64,000 nucleotides of DNA from Mixophyes australis (taxonomy: Eukaryota; Chordata; Amphibia; Anura; Limnodynastidae): NCBI GenBank assembly GCA_036250195.1, contig JAVHZZ010000003.1, positions 37,917,335 to 37,981,334 on the forward strand, in the 5' to 3' direction. Shown one piece after another: positions 1 through 11,247 of the stretch. The first letter of the stretch is position 1, and each line of letters starts with the position of its first letter. Position numbers and translations under genes: made by a program. The notes under the pieces were generated by a model that had not been told where the DNA came from, made no database searches, and worked only from the letters and a program-made list of their open reading frames with translations.

Positions 1-714
1 TTTCAGCAATGACAATGAGCAATGGAGCTCTCCTCTTTGTGTGTTACCTATATAACACAGTACAATGTGACTGCAGATTTAGAAGACCAAACCTGCCAGA
101 CCTATTATTTCTATTTCAGCAATGACAATTAGCAATGGAGCAATGGAGCTCTCCTGAATGTCACTGGAGACTTTGAAGAACACTGCTACCTCTTCCCTTT
201 CTTTTCTACCTATGACGCTGCCCAACTGCACTAGAGACTGCCAAGAACTGTGCTACCCCTGCTGTGTCCCTCTTGGAAATTGCGCTGGATCGCAGTGAAG
301 GGCGGTACTTATAGAATCCAAAACTCACAAGATCCGAGATCTTGAATGCAGGGGATTGGCTGCAGACATGAAATGGGTGATAGACTGATCATGCTCCAGG
401 TTCATAAATTCATAAATGTAGTCGCTCTCCAGACTAAATAAATAGCTGCTACTGTGACTCGTCATGAGACTACCATGCTCCCAAAATCTGCAAGACACGG
501 GTTTAACTCCAGTGAGCCTGTCTGTATTTTACATCTGTATTATTCACTTCTAGCTCCTATAGATATAGACTGGGTTTGCCGGTGCCTACGGTGACTTCCA
601 CTATTTAAATCCCACTCTTGACAAAGAAACTGTATCACCTATGACACCTAAATTTCCTTATCCCCTTATTCTTTTATTGGCATGTGAAAAACACTAGACT
701 TAGAGGTATCAAAA
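1..714. other. Unclassified repeat-like DNA, no gene
   Basis: No credible coding region is visible. A segment beginning TTTCAGCAATGACAA at position 1 recurs at about 113 with an extra copy of AGCAATGG, so there is a local direct duplication with a period of about 110 bp. The remainder shows no motif I recognise. It directly precedes the L1 remnant and may belong to the same old insertion, but that is inference. Confidence 0.3.
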
Positions 715-1100
715 TCCTTTGGTTCTAACATTTTGGTCCTCACCACACACTACGCTTGTCCCAGATTGATTACATTTCTTGATGGTGATCTGATCCCAGT
801 CTTATCATGGGATTTAGTAGCCTTTTGCGATCTGAACAGAACACTGGATGTTGTAAGATCCTCTATTTGGGAGGCTCATAAAGCATATATCTGAAGACAT
901 TTAGTTTCATGTGCATTGTGCAAGGAAAAGGAGTCTATGAAGCAACTTAAGGACTTATCAACGCTTTACAAATTGCAGAAACTCCGTTTAAGAGCAATCA
1001 TTCACGAAGCTTCTTCAGAACCTGTAAAACAGAGGGCTACTAGATCTTTGTTTAGTGACCAAATTACTAAGACAGAAGCAAAAATTTTATCATAATTAAA
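715..1100 (+). pseudogene. L1-type LINE ORF2 remnant (end of endonuclease and linker to RT)
   Basis: Translated on the plus strand with frame changes, 735-830 resembles the end of an apurinic-type endonuclease (a degraded 'RIDY..' block read as CPRLITFLDGDLIP). The stretch 842-1095 reads SSIWEAHKAYI, stop, then a lysine/leucine-rich helical stretch (KEKESMKQLKDLSTLYKLQK). This order, a W-E-x-x-K-A-Y-I block followed by a coiled-coil-like linker, is characteristic of L1-clade ORF2 just after the endonuclease. At least one in-frame stop lies inside, so it is dead. No RT catalytic motif was found in the following kilobase. The family assignment rests on pattern memory, without an alignment. Confidence 0.55.
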
Positions 1101-3262
1101 GTAAAGCAGTAAGAATGCTAACTAGTAAACCAAATGAAGTGAAATCTAAAGTCAAGATCCTATAAGTTCTTATGGTGGGGACCCAAGACATTACACCAAT
1201 ATTGTTATCAACATTATCTGTTCCCTAATACACCACAAAGAACCCGTGACCTCTGGCGAACATGTATACATTTTTGGCATCTTGTTATGTGTATACCCTG
1301 ACAACCACTGAACATGACCGTGGTACCTATAGTGATTACATTGCTTTGTGAGGCAATGTTAAGGACTCTTTTTCCAAGTTGTTACTGCTAGACTCAATGG
1401 AGCCTTCCCCAGCAGGGGTCCCCAGAGTACCTGCTGTCTGGGGACCAGTCTCTCTCCATTCCATAAGATACAACTACAATTGGGGCTGGAATGATATTTA
1501 CCCTCCTCCCAATTCTCAAGAACTCTCTACCATGGGAGTTATAGCTTGAATAAAGAGTGGGTCCCGGGAGATTTTAAGACTATTAATAGATAAAATATTT
1601 AGAGCTCCAAGATACACTATCTTATTTTGGGTGGCAAAATACCGAACATACCCAGACATGATAAATTCAGTGCAGATATTTAAAATGCTTAGCATGGCTC
1701 TATTTCCTATGGTCGTAAATAGTCTGACCTTCCACCTCTAGCACAAGTGATTAAACAGATATGGTATGTTGCTTTCTACAAGAACTACTGTGTGCGTATC
1801 TGCTCAGTTGGACTCGATAAGGAAAATGTACCACTCATGGGGTGGCTACCTGCTCGCACCACATTCCTACTTCTGATAAGAGACGTCATCGTAGTGACTG
1901 TGGAGTTCTTCCTTTGACTAGATGATAATAGGACTGATTATCTGAATGTTGTCCTTTATGATTGTACTGTAGTGCTATTGGTCAAACTCTGGAATTGAAT
2001 TTACTAGACCTTTTAGTTTTATATTGAGATGGTTGGTGTTTGTTGGTTGGTGTTTGGTGTTTGTTTACTGTTTCGTCATTTGGTTTCAATAACAATTTGA
2101 AGTGAAAACAAATTGTTACCTGTATTGATCATTTCCAAAATCCTAACAGCAAAATTGGTAGATCTAAATAAACATGAATTTGGGTAGCTTGGTTGGAGAC
2201 TGCGGCTGTTTTTCCTGTACAAATGTGTTTGAATACATGTACACAGAGGTGGAGGAGCACACAATACATTCAGCAGCTTTGTTGATGATTGAATCTCCAG
2301 TCTGAATGTAGCAGCTTTAAGTCCATCGGCATTCATCAAACTTAGGGTCAAGTGGAATACTAGAAATGTAGCAGACACAGTGAAGTTCTCTGAAGCCGTC
2401 TGTTTGAATGGGCTGGAAAGAATGGGGAAGTATTGATTCAGAAGAAAGCTTTTGACTTACTTGGTATTAAGTTGATGGAATTCTCATGTTACCTGAGGGA
2501 TAACATTTTACAGTTAAATCTGACTGCTGTTTGTGCGGCAGATCAAAGCCTTTGTCTATTTTGAGTTGGGCGGATTTGTGTTCTGAACGCACTTGCGTGT
2601 GTTTGTATCTCAAGATGCGTCCAACTGGAAATAGTAGTATTTGTGTCCATATATAATAATGTAATGAAGTGCAATATACACAAAAGATAATAGTGTCTTG
2701 ACAGTTATTATTATTATTATTAATAACCTTCATTTATGAGGTCTGCAGCGCCATACAAATTAATTTGTAATTTCCATATAAAATGTAATTGAATACAAAC
2801 ATCTCCATATCTTGGTGTCAGATACCACAGGACACCTTCAGAGGTCTCGTGGAGTCCATGCCTCGATGGGTCAGAGCTGTTTTTTCCTTCACCAGTTAAC
2901 AGCACCTACCACCAACAGATTGATGTTTCATGTCAGATAGAGATGAATAAAGAACGGCAACTGGCTTTGTTGTTGCTTCTGGATAATTGCTGTAGAACAC
3001 CAGAACCACATGGTATCAATGGTTCTTTAAGTTAGGGGTGGACCTTTGTTTAAAAAGAGTCTCCTGGAGTAAAGTTGCATCAGCCTTGTCTATGTATAAT
3101 GCTTGTAAGAACTGAAATTTATTTTTGTATTGACTATAATCTAAGGAGGTCATGCATCTGGTGGCATTAGTAATTGTAAGAATTAAGTAGGTTGTGGCCT
3201 CTGTGACGTTAAGGCTGCATCTGTGAATTAGAAAAACCCAAATGGTCCATGAATTTGTTTAA
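1101..3262. other. Non-coding stretch with a minus-strand retroposon tail
   Basis: No supported gene. Short open frames here lack recognisable domains. At 2705-2770 a TTA microsatellite is followed by sequence whose reverse complement reads GCGCTGCAGACCTCATAAATGAAGG and then AAT repeats. This resembles the 3' tail of CR1/L2-mobilised SINEs on the minus strand. The body of such an element is not recognisable beyond about 2770. Confidence 0.3.
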
Positions 3263-3263
3263 C

Positions 3264-3797
3264 ACTGGGACAGAGAGAATGGGAGGAGAGAGGGTGGCAA
3301 AAGAGTAGAGAGGGTGGGAGAAGGGCAAGGGGCATGGGAGGGAAGGAGGAGGGCAGGGAGAATGGGAGAAGGACAGGGATTATGGGAGGAAAAGAGAAGG
3401 GCAGGGGAAATGGGAGGAAGAGAGAAGGGCAGGGAAACTGGGAGGAAGGGAGAAGGGCAGGGAGAATTGGAGGGAGGAAAAAGGGCAGGGAGAATGGGAG
3501 GGAGGGAGAAGGGCAGGGAGAATGGGAGGGAGGGAGAAGGGCAGGGAGAATGGGAGGGTGGGAGAAGGGCAGGGAGAATGGGAGGAGGGAGAAGGGCAGG
3601 GAGAATGGGAGGTAGGGAGGAGGGCAGGGAGAATGGGAGGGAGGTAGAAGGCAAGGGAGAATGGGAGGACAGGGAGAATGGGAGGGAGGGAGAAGGGCAG
3701 GGAGAATGGGAGGTAGGGAGGAGGGCAGGGAGAATGGGAGGACAGGAAGAACGGGAGGGAGGGAGAAGGACAGGGAGAATGGGAGGGAGGGAGAAAT
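3264..3797. repeat. G/A-only-biased minisatellite, unit about 28 bp
   Basis: The plus strand is almost entirely purine for more than 500 bp. The repeated core is GGGCAGGGAGAATGGGAGGG followed by AGGGAGAA, giving a unit of about 28 bp with many one- to four-base indels and variants such as GGTAGGGAGG. Long open frames occur on both strands only because the strand lacks T-containing stops in one sense and is Pro/Ser/Leu-rich in the other; they are not genes. The many GGG runs give G-quadruplex and triplex potential. Flanking DNA is ordinary AT-rich sequence. Confidence 0.9.
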
Positions 3798-4985
3798 AGG
3801 GGGAGGTAATATTACATGATTTACGCTCCTGGAGAATATGAATGAGTCAACCAGATTCATTTTACATGTAATTACTTTCAGTGGAGTAAAGAGAGAGGGT
3901 GGCAGTAAATGCCATGAATTGAAACTACTGCAATACCCCCAGGCATAAATTGTTAACAGTAATGATAAAGGTAAGGTAACAGAAAATGAACAGTGAGTTA
4001 GTTTAAAGGTGCAGCCCATGACATGAGATAAACAGCTTATGACTAAAGTCATTCATGGCTGACTGTATGTAAGTATGTGTGTAAGTCAGACAGGTGGTTG
4101 TTTGTGATATCGAGCTACAAGTATCAGGACTCTCACACACTGCAATATATATGTGAAGGAAGGAAAGCAATATTCATGTCATTTTAAGTATTATGCTATT
4201 TCTCTGCATATGCTGAATTTGCTTCTTATTGAGTAGTTGTGTCCTGTATGTTACACCTTTAAGGTGGCTGAATTGCCATTCTGTACAAATATAGGAGGAG
4301 TAGCTAACATCAGATTAGACAGAGGGAGAGAAAGAAGAAGAAGAACCCAGGTTTTAGACTCTCACTCACTCTCAGGAATTTTTTTATTTCAAGAGTGTCC
4401 TTTTCTGGCTTTGTTATGTTCTTGGACCATTCTTTAGGCTGTGTGTTGTACCGCTACAGTTGTTTAACCCAGGGTCATATATAGTGACTCAGCTTTAGGA
4501 TGAGTGCAAGTCAAACCCTCGGATTCAACACTATCTATGGTTGTACTACTGTGATGTCAGCAGTATGCGTAAGTGTAATTGCCAACCTATAGGGTGGTTG
4601 TTGTTGTGAGTGTGCCCGATAGTTTGACGTCTAGCGACTAGTATCCAGAATAACACAGACTGAGACCAGAATAATGTCTCCTTACTGGACTCAGATATTT
4701 AGTCTGCTGTGAGATAACGCTGGTCCTAAGTGCTGCAGGTGATATCTGAATACACCAGTAGCCGGTGTGATATACTACCGTATTCTGTCTTCTTCAGATG
4801 GTAATTCCAATGCTAATTGCTGGACAAAAGAATTTTTTAGGTATGCAGAAGGTGGTACGGTACCCATGTCAATGAGGGTAAAGAGAGAAGAACCTCCAGG
4901 ATGTGGCAGCTGGAAAATGTGTTACGGGTAGAGCTGGTACCGGAGGTCACATGAGCCAATTGCTTCACCCAGAAAAGAGGTGTAC
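3798..4985. other. Non-coding, no feature recognised
   Basis: Mixed-composition DNA without a supported gene, RNA or repeat boundary. It lies between the purine minisatellite and an L1 ORF2 3' fragment and may include unrecognised L1-derived sequence. Confidence 0.3.
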
Positions 4986-5290
4986 ATAGAATATTCTCAT
5001 GAATAAATTAACAATTTTTCATAGAAGACATGAATTGGAATGGGAATATGATCATGTCCCTCCTCATGGGGAGTATTACTGGAAACTGATTAGAGACAGA
5101 ACAGCCAACGCTTCCACTTTGACCATAATCAAGGAGAACATCATCCATAATCTAATATAAATGGTACCGTATCCCTGACAGACTCCATAAGATGTATGTC
5201 TCTTCTGATCCAGCTTGTTGGAAGAATTGTGGCCACAGGGGAAGTTTGTACCCTCTACATAACAAACCTCACCTTTTTATATAATTCTGG
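4986..5290 (+). pseudogene. L1-type LINE ORF2 C-terminal remnant
   Basis: One frame around 5160-5255 reads KWYRIPDRLHKMYVSSDPAC and continues WKNCGHRGSLYP. This matches the L1 ORF2 carboxy-terminal pattern W-Y-x-(T/I)-P-x-R-L-x-K-M, followed by C-W-(R/K)-x-C and a glycine-containing turn. Upstream, 5025-5150 reads W-E-Y-D-H-V, which fits the preceding region. Stops and frame changes break it. Sequence after 5400 is pyrimidine-rich and then A-rich (5640-5680), consistent with an old LINE 3' end. It could be the tail of the same insertion as 715-1100 with unrelated DNA between them, but I cannot show this. Confidence 0.6.
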
Positions 5291-7617
5291 TCCCCTAGGC
5301 TGTCCATACAAATTCCATAATCCCTCCTATATAATACTCACCTTCTACCTGGATCCAATACTACCAATCTTTTTGATCTGACCTAATCCACAATAGCATT
5401 AGAAGTGAGTTTTATTAACTCCTTTTAATATAACGCTTGTTCCCCTGTAGACTCCCCCTCCTCTTCCTCCCCTACCCATCCTACTCATTAAATAACATTA
5501 CTTTACTTTAAGATGTATTCTTATTTTAAATCCTGTAATTGTAATTGATTTTTCATATATGCATTGTAATATTAGAAAAACAGAATATGGTTATTTACCT
5601 TTAACTGTAATGTTATTCTTATACTTCATGTCTGTTAAGAAAGATAAAGTAAAAAAAAAACCAAAAGAACAAAAAAAGGGTTGTAAATTCAGAAATGCAG
5701 AGGGCTAAAAACAGAGGCGTGTGTGACCCTACCAGGTAGTGGGAGTGAAGGGGAGGATGTGCCAGTGGTAGAGACACTGAAGGAGTGGATGAATAGATAG
5801 GAGATGAGTTAAAAGAGATGAGTTACAAAGGCCAATGGAGTGAATAGTGTCAAACAGACAGACGTCCAGGAGGATGAGGATGAAGAAGTGACACTTAGAC
5901 TTTGATCAATTTTGTGAGGGACATCAGTGGAATGTTGGGGCTGGAAGCCCAGTTGCAGAGATTTGAGAACGGAGTGAGAGGAGAGAACGTGAGTTAGACC
6001 GTTGAATATAAGCTACTCAAGTTGCCTGGAGGAAAAGGAGAGGAGCGAAATAGCGCAGAAGTTGGAGAGAGGATCTGGGACAAGAAATGGTTTCTTTAGG
6101 AAAGGTGAGATGAGCAAGTGCTTAAAGGATGAAAATTGACAGTGGCGAGAGACAGGTTAAAGTGGTAAGCTAGAGGCGGGCATGCAGTGGGTGAAAGGGA
6201 GTGGATAAGTTAAGAGGGCAAAGGGCCTAGAGGGCGGATTGTGAGGCAAAATCTGAGATGAATTCAGAGACTTTATCCTAGGTTATGGGGGAGAATTTAG
6301 TGGATTGGGGCGTAGAGGAGAAGGTGGGTGAGGCTGTCATGAAGAAATATCCTGTCTAGTGGTGTCAAATTGTCTATGAAGTAAGCGGCAAAATCATGGG
6401 CTGTTGAAGATGAAGGTGGGAAGAGAAGTAAGTTGAAGGTGGCAAAGAGGCATCTGTTTGCTGGGCAAGTGACAGGGCAGTGTTGTAAGAGGAAAGGATA
6501 AGTTCATAGTCAGAGGCTGAAGGCAGCGCGTTGTTGTAGAAAGAGGCAGCCAGCTCATGGCAGAACAGGGCAGTTATAGGAGAGAGGAGTGATTTTAGTG
6601 AAGATCAGAAGTAGATTAGGTTGAGAGCATTTAGTGAACTTTGGTGCAAGGAGGGTGCGTTAGGTAAGGTGAAGCTGAAGGAAAGGAGGATCTGGTGAAA
6701 GAACTGTCAGACCAAGTTGGGGAAGCTAGATATGGAGAAGAAGCAGGAGAAAATGAAGTAAAGGGAGTGTCAATCACAATGTATGACAGATAAGGTCCAT
6801 TTGTAAAGACCAAGGAGGAAGTAAGCAGAAAAAGTGTTGTGGTGGCAGGGACAGCGTGATAGTTGGCACGTTATATAAGGGGAAATAAGTAGCCAGGCAG
6901 TACAGTTTTTTAAGGGTTTTAGAGACTGGACATAGGGTTTAATAAATAAATAGCAACACAAAGGTGGAGCTGAGAGATGAGATGGATGGTATGAACTTCA
7001 AACTTCAAACTCTGCTACTTTGTCTGTCTCTGGGTCTGGCTGTCTCAAGGAGGTTGAAGAATAAGATTTTCGACATCTCTGAGAGTAGAATCCTGTAGGA
7101 CACCACTGGACAAATGCAGTTATACATAAATCAGACATTTTATCAATACTTTAATAAACCTCGTTAGACGATTGGGAGTATTTAATGTATTTTGAAGAAT
7201 TATGTTCATGATTGTCTATTATTACTTTATAATATGGTCTTAGACATGGAGTCAGAGGGTTTCCAAAATATCTGCTGTAATTGGAGAGGGAATAGTATAG
7301 GCAGTCAAATGACCAGATTACCATATGACTTTTATAAGTACAGAAATACAGGAAAGCAACAATATATTAATATCCAGGGACACACGTTCCAGACATCCAA
7401 AAAGATGTACCGGACAGGACACGCTTTTTGTCGGAGGAATAGTGGACGGCAGGACACACCTATGATGGGCATTGCCCTGGGATCAAGCACTATGTGAAAG
7501 AGGTACTTTGGAATATAAGTCATTACTTTGCAAGATATTCCACCTGAACACTGTAGAGAAGCTTCTATCAGCCAACATAAAAGAAAACTTACCCCACTTC
7601 TCCGTGCATAATAATAA
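5291..7617. other. Unclassified purine-biased repeat DNA, no gene
   Basis: From about 5700 to 6960 the plus strand is unusually rich in GA, GGAG and GAAG words without a fixed tandem period, unlike its neighbours. No open frame carries a domain I recognise. 6960-7617 is ordinary AT-rich DNA flanking the Tc1 insertion. The strand bias suggests an unidentified dispersed repeat, but its borders cannot be placed. Confidence 0.3.
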
Positions 7618-7755
7618 TACACTATATGAACAAAAGTATTTGGCCACACCTGTCAATTATTGAATTGAGGTCTTTTAATCAGACCCATTGCCGGAGGTGT
7701 ATACAATCAAGCACCTGGCCATTCAGTCTCCATTTGTAAACATTTTTGATACAAA

Positions 7756-8352
7756 ATGGGTTGTTCTGAAGAGCTCAGTGACTTCAAGCGTTGTACTGTG
7801 ATAGGATGCCACCTTTGCAATAAGATGGTTTGTGAACTTTCATCCCTGCTGGATATTCCAAAGTCAACTGCAAGTAATGTTATTAGAAAGTGGAAGCATT
7901 TAGGAACAACAGCAATTCGTAAAATCACAGAACGGAATCAACGACTGCTAAGGTGCATGGTGCGTAAAAGTCACCAATGATCTGCTGATTCCATAGCTGA
8001 AGAGTTCCGAATTTCCACTAATATTAATGTAAGCACAAAAACTGTCTGGCAGGAGCTTAATGGAATGGGTTTTCATAGCTGAGCAGCTGCATGCAAGCCT
8101 CACATCACCAAGACCAATGCCAAGCATCGGATGGAGTGGTGTAAAGCACACCGACACTGGACTGTGGAGCAGTGGGAACATTTTCTGTGTAGTGACGAAT
8201 CACGCTTCTGGATTTGGCAGTCAGATGGGCGAGTTTGGGTTTGGCGGATGCCGGGTGAACATTACCTGTCTGATTGCATTATGCCAACTGTTAAGTTTTG
8301 TTGGAGAAGGGATAATGGTATGGGGCTGTTTTTCAGGGTTTGGTCTAGGCCC
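7756..8352 (+). pseudogene. Tc1-like transposase, 5' part (broken)
   Basis: The transposase of the DDE family that cuts and pastes Tc1 elements at TA. The start is the ATG at 7756 (MGCSEELSDFKRC), about 136 bp inside the left end. Residues 1-60 form the paired-like helix-turn-helix that binds the terminal repeats (LLDIPKSTASNVIRKWK). The first catalytic aspartate lies in SDESRFWIW at 8194-8196. The frame is closed by TGA at 7978-7980 and TGA at 8080-8082. The conserved WGCFSGFG block near 8322-8346 is in another frame, so there is also an indel around 8290-8310. The coding stretch stops at 8352, where the retroviral LTR begins. It cannot make active enzyme. Confidence 0.85.
8349..8352. repeat. 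Retroviral target-site duplication (left), GCCC
   Basis: GCCC lies directly before the LTR 5' terminus TGTCGAAG. The same GCCC lies directly after the other LTR at 18038-18041. Removing the provirus and one copy restores a continuous transposase reading across the junction. Four-base duplications are usual for gammaretroviruses. Confidence 0.85.
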
Positions 8353-8969
8353 TGTCGAAGTCAGCAAATTGGATAAAGTCATTTCAATTAAAATCGAGCA
8401 AACTTGGTTGTCTTTGTCTGAAAAGATGCGTACGGCACGCTACGACGTACAATGGCACGCTACGGCGTGGAAGGGCGTACGCAGCTACAACATGTGGCAG
8501 CAACAGTATTTGGTCTTTTACCATACATTCGCACAAACACGCATACTTGTAAAATAGTACACATTAATGGTAGTTGCAACACATAGTCATTTATGTTGAA
8601 ATATAGTAGTATTTATGTGTTATAATATAAGTTATATGCACATTAGTGAAATATATGGAACAGGTTGAAGGAATCATATCATGTGTGGTATCATAATAAA
8701 CCTCTTAACATTTGCTACTGTTTGGTTCACTCTGTGAAGGAATCGCAGAGTGCATACATAAGTTATGAATGATAGGGAATTATGAACAACTTAAGACTAA
8801 AGAATCTTGGCGGGAAGAGCAGAGCATACCCCCTGGAGACATGACTCCCTCCTTTGGATTCTTTAGGATGAACTAGCCAATGATTGACAACCCCTTGGAC
8901 CTTCCTGAAACCTGGACCAATAGAAGCAAGCTATACCATCTTCATTGTATTACTGTATTTCTGTGTGCA

Positions 8970-8974
8970 TATAA
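8970..8974 (+). promoter_or_regulatory. TATA box of 5' LTR
   Basis: TATAA in the context GTGCATATAAGCAGCAGC, downstream of two CCAAT words and about 145 bp before the polyadenylation signal. This is the normal order in a retroviral promoter. Confidence 0.7.
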
Positions 8975-9117
8975 GCAGCAGCTTCACATCTAGTGTTCAG
9001 ACATCTTGTCCCCAGACTTCAGGATTGAATGACTGCACACTGGATCCAGAGCGTCTGCGATAAGTAACGGCTGTACTTATTATCACTTCGCTTAAATATA
9101 TTATACTACTTTTTGCG

Positions 9118-9123
9118 AATAAA
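9118..9123 (+). terminator. AATAAA polyadenylation signal in 5' LTR
   Basis: AATAAA within GCGAATAAATCTTTGTG. The equivalent signal in the 3' LTR (17962-17967) would be the one used to end proviral transcripts. Confidence 0.75.
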
Positions 9124-9195
9124 TCTTTGTGCTTTGGAAACACAAATCGAGGTTCGACAATCGTTATTGGTTAGCGACAATACGCACTTAACAAT

Positions 9196-9213
9196 TTAGG
9201 GGCTCGTCAGCTT
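9196..9213 (+). promoter_or_regulatory. Retroviral primer binding site, tRNA-Pro-like
   Basis: TTAGGGGCTCGTCAG follows the LTR terminus within 3 bases. It shares the GGGGCTCGTC core with the primer site complementary to tRNA-Pro used by many gammaretroviruses, with mismatches at both edges. The core match is seen directly; the tRNA identity is from family knowledge. Confidence 0.65.
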
Positions 9214-10193
9214 TGGAGGTTTCGTTGCCAATGATACGCAAGACCAACCAATTTTGGTTTCTCAACAAAGGATGGAGACGCGTCATAAACGGGTAAGAAC
9301 GCAATGTGTTCAAAACCTGAATTTTACTCTGTGTTGTGAAACCGAATGTCCGTTTTGCATTGTCTAGGGCACGCTAACTAGAACCTAGGGACAAAAGAGA
9401 AAACTGTTTCTTTTTACTGTCATTGTGCGTTTTAACTGTATAGCATTGCTTAGCGTATGTGTATTTCCGGCTGTGCGTACGTGAACTTCCGGTAGATTTG
9501 CCACGTGGTTAAACAATCGTTTTGATAGTTATTATATGTGCATAGTATAATTACTTGTGAAAACCTCTGGGACATTATTACTATTGTTGGGAATTCTTTT
9601 ATTTTCTGCGCAGAAAAAGGTGTATGTCGTGTGATTTGTTGACTTTAAATACACTAAGGTTTTATCTATTGTAAAATAGAGTGTCAGTTGCTGTTTGACG
9701 AGGCAGGTGCCCAACTGGTGTACGGTATACAAGGCAGGTATACCGGGGGGGGCGGAAACTAAGCTAGTTTTCGCGACGTACACCCTAGGGTAATCACATT
9801 GCTTACTGATAACCTTTAAGCGTTGCGATTGCACCGCACGGCAAGGAAAGCCGCGATTGTGACTTGGGAGTAACGGGGAGGAATTACGTTGGTAAGGCTG
9901 GTAATTGACTTTACCGGATGCTACCAGTTGGAATAAACTCAACAGATTTTGTTGGAGAGTCAGGGGTGATAAGGAAGCTGATAACCCTTTAGTCCGCATT
10001 GATATTTCTGTATTAGGGGTCCTTGTTTAATACGAGAGGAAGCGAGTGGACGCGGCTTGTAGCAAATACGTCCACGGGCCGGTAAAATATCTCTAGCGGT
10101 AGTGTTGAAAATTAATGGCAGGATATTGTGTTATTTCTGGAACCCTATTTTGTGGCAGGATATTGTGATATTTCTGGGACCCTATTGTTCAAT
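9214..10193 (+). other. Retroviral leader (packaging region), non-coding
   Basis: About 980 bp between the primer site and gag. There is no coding frame with retroviral similarity. Its last part holds an imperfect direct repeat of about 37 bp (GGCAGGATATTGTG at 10117 and again at 10154) just before the gag ATG. A leader this long would be expected to hold the packaging signal and the splice donor for env, but I cannot pinpoint either. Confidence 0.55.
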
Positions 10194-11247
10194 ATGGGTG
10201 CTAAGCAAACGCTAGAGAAGGCCAGTGTACTGCCTAAGGAAGGGCCTATTGGTTCAGCGAGATTTCTCATGTGTAAGAAATATGGTGTATATGCAACTGC
10301 GTATTGCGACACGTGGGTCAAGATGACCAAAGATTGTGATAGGCCTTTCCCAACAATATGGAGTTTTAATGCAGAGGTACTAAATACTGTAAAAGATAAA
10401 GTATGGTTGATTAAGTCAACGAAAGTGAGAAATAGACATAATGATTGTTTAAAATTGTGGCAAATGTAAGGTAACACGTGGCAGAGCAGCGAATGCACCG
10501 CGGAAGTAGGCGTGGCGAAAAGCGCGCGCACGGCGGAAGTAGCCGTTGAGAAGCGTGGCGAACTCAGCGCAAGCGCGCCCCCGCCACCTTATGTGGCGGG
10601 AGGGGTAAGTACAGCCGTTATTAAAACTGAAAAAAGAAAAATTGCTAAGTTATATCCTGTTTTAAGTCAGTTCAAAACAAATGTATCAGAAGATGAAGAT
10701 GAACCCACTGGGATTTCAGCCATTGCTCATGCTGTTAATATGCTAGAGGTTCAGCGTAAGTATGGGAAAGGAGCAATGGCTGAGATAGGTGAGAGTAGTG
10801 TAATCACTAAGAGTGATAGCGTTCTAAATCTTGAAACAGCAGATCCGGTAGTGACTTCTGAAACCAGTGAACCAGTGGGTGCGTACCCAGTCCGCACAAT
10901 ATCAGTTCCCAATGGGAAACCGGATAAGGATGGTGTAGTTCCTTTAAGAAATGTTACAATGCATTGCCCCTGGACTAGATCAGAATTACGTTCCATTATG
11001 ACTGAATTCCCAGATCCTAGAAAAGAGTTGGCAAAGTGTCAGAAATTTGTTAAAGACTTAGGAAATGCACACGAACCAACCAATAAGGATTGGCGTGTAG
11101 TGTTGAGGGCGTGTCTTCCTCCCAATACTGACATACAAAAATTTATTAGAGATTGTTTGTTGGAGGAAGATGACACCTTGACTGATGAGATTAACCAAGA
11201 AAATATAGAACAAATTGTAAACACTTGGCCATCTATTTTCCAGTAGT
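10194..11247 (+). pseudogene. gag: gag, matrix to mid-capsid (one stop, then frame change)
   Basis: The structural polyprotein that forms the retroviral core. I start it at the ATG at 10194 because it gives MGAKQTLEK: Met-Gly at the N-terminus is the myristoylation signal of retroviral matrix proteins, whereas the upstream in-frame codons are leader. Matrix runs about 90 residues to TAA at 10467-10469. The same frame then stays open to TAG at 11244-11246. After the stop come a PPPY late-domain motif (about 10580-10594), an acidic spacer and the capsid N-terminal half (CPWTRSELRSIM at about 10966). The frame then ends and capsid continues in the next frame from about 11225. The single stop and the frame change abolish production of a full polyprotein. 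Confidence 0.85.

Larger units (their letters stand above)
8353..9193 (+). repeat. 5' LTR (841 bp)
   Basis: It starts TGTCGAAGTC and ends CGCACTTAACA, the TG...CA termini of retroviral LTRs. CCAAT words occur near 8877 and 8923. A TATAA box is at 8970-8974 (GCATATAAGCAGC) and an AATAAA polyadenylation signal at 9118-9123. Transcription would be expected to start about 25-30 bp after the TATA box, so U3 is long (about 640 bp) and R-U5 about 190 bp. Compared with the 3' LTR it carries an extra 19 bp near 9049-9068. U3 contains several CGTACG-like and TACGGCGTGG-like CpG words. Confidence 0.93.

Noticed and set aside
3228..4052. Pro/Ser/Leu-rich frame of 274 residues on the minus strand, and Gly/Arg/Glu-rich frames on the plus strand.
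   Set aside because: They coincide with the purine minisatellite; no domain and no splice context.
5700..6960. GA-biased region considered as a gene on either strand or as an LTR element.
   Set aside because: No long frame, no terminal repeats, no primer site and no retroviral motif.
8060..8557. 165-residue plus-strand frame crossing the transposase/LTR junction.
   Set aside because: It chains an out-of-frame part of the transposase to LTR sequence. Only its middle WGCFSGFG block is meaningful, as evidence for a frame change.
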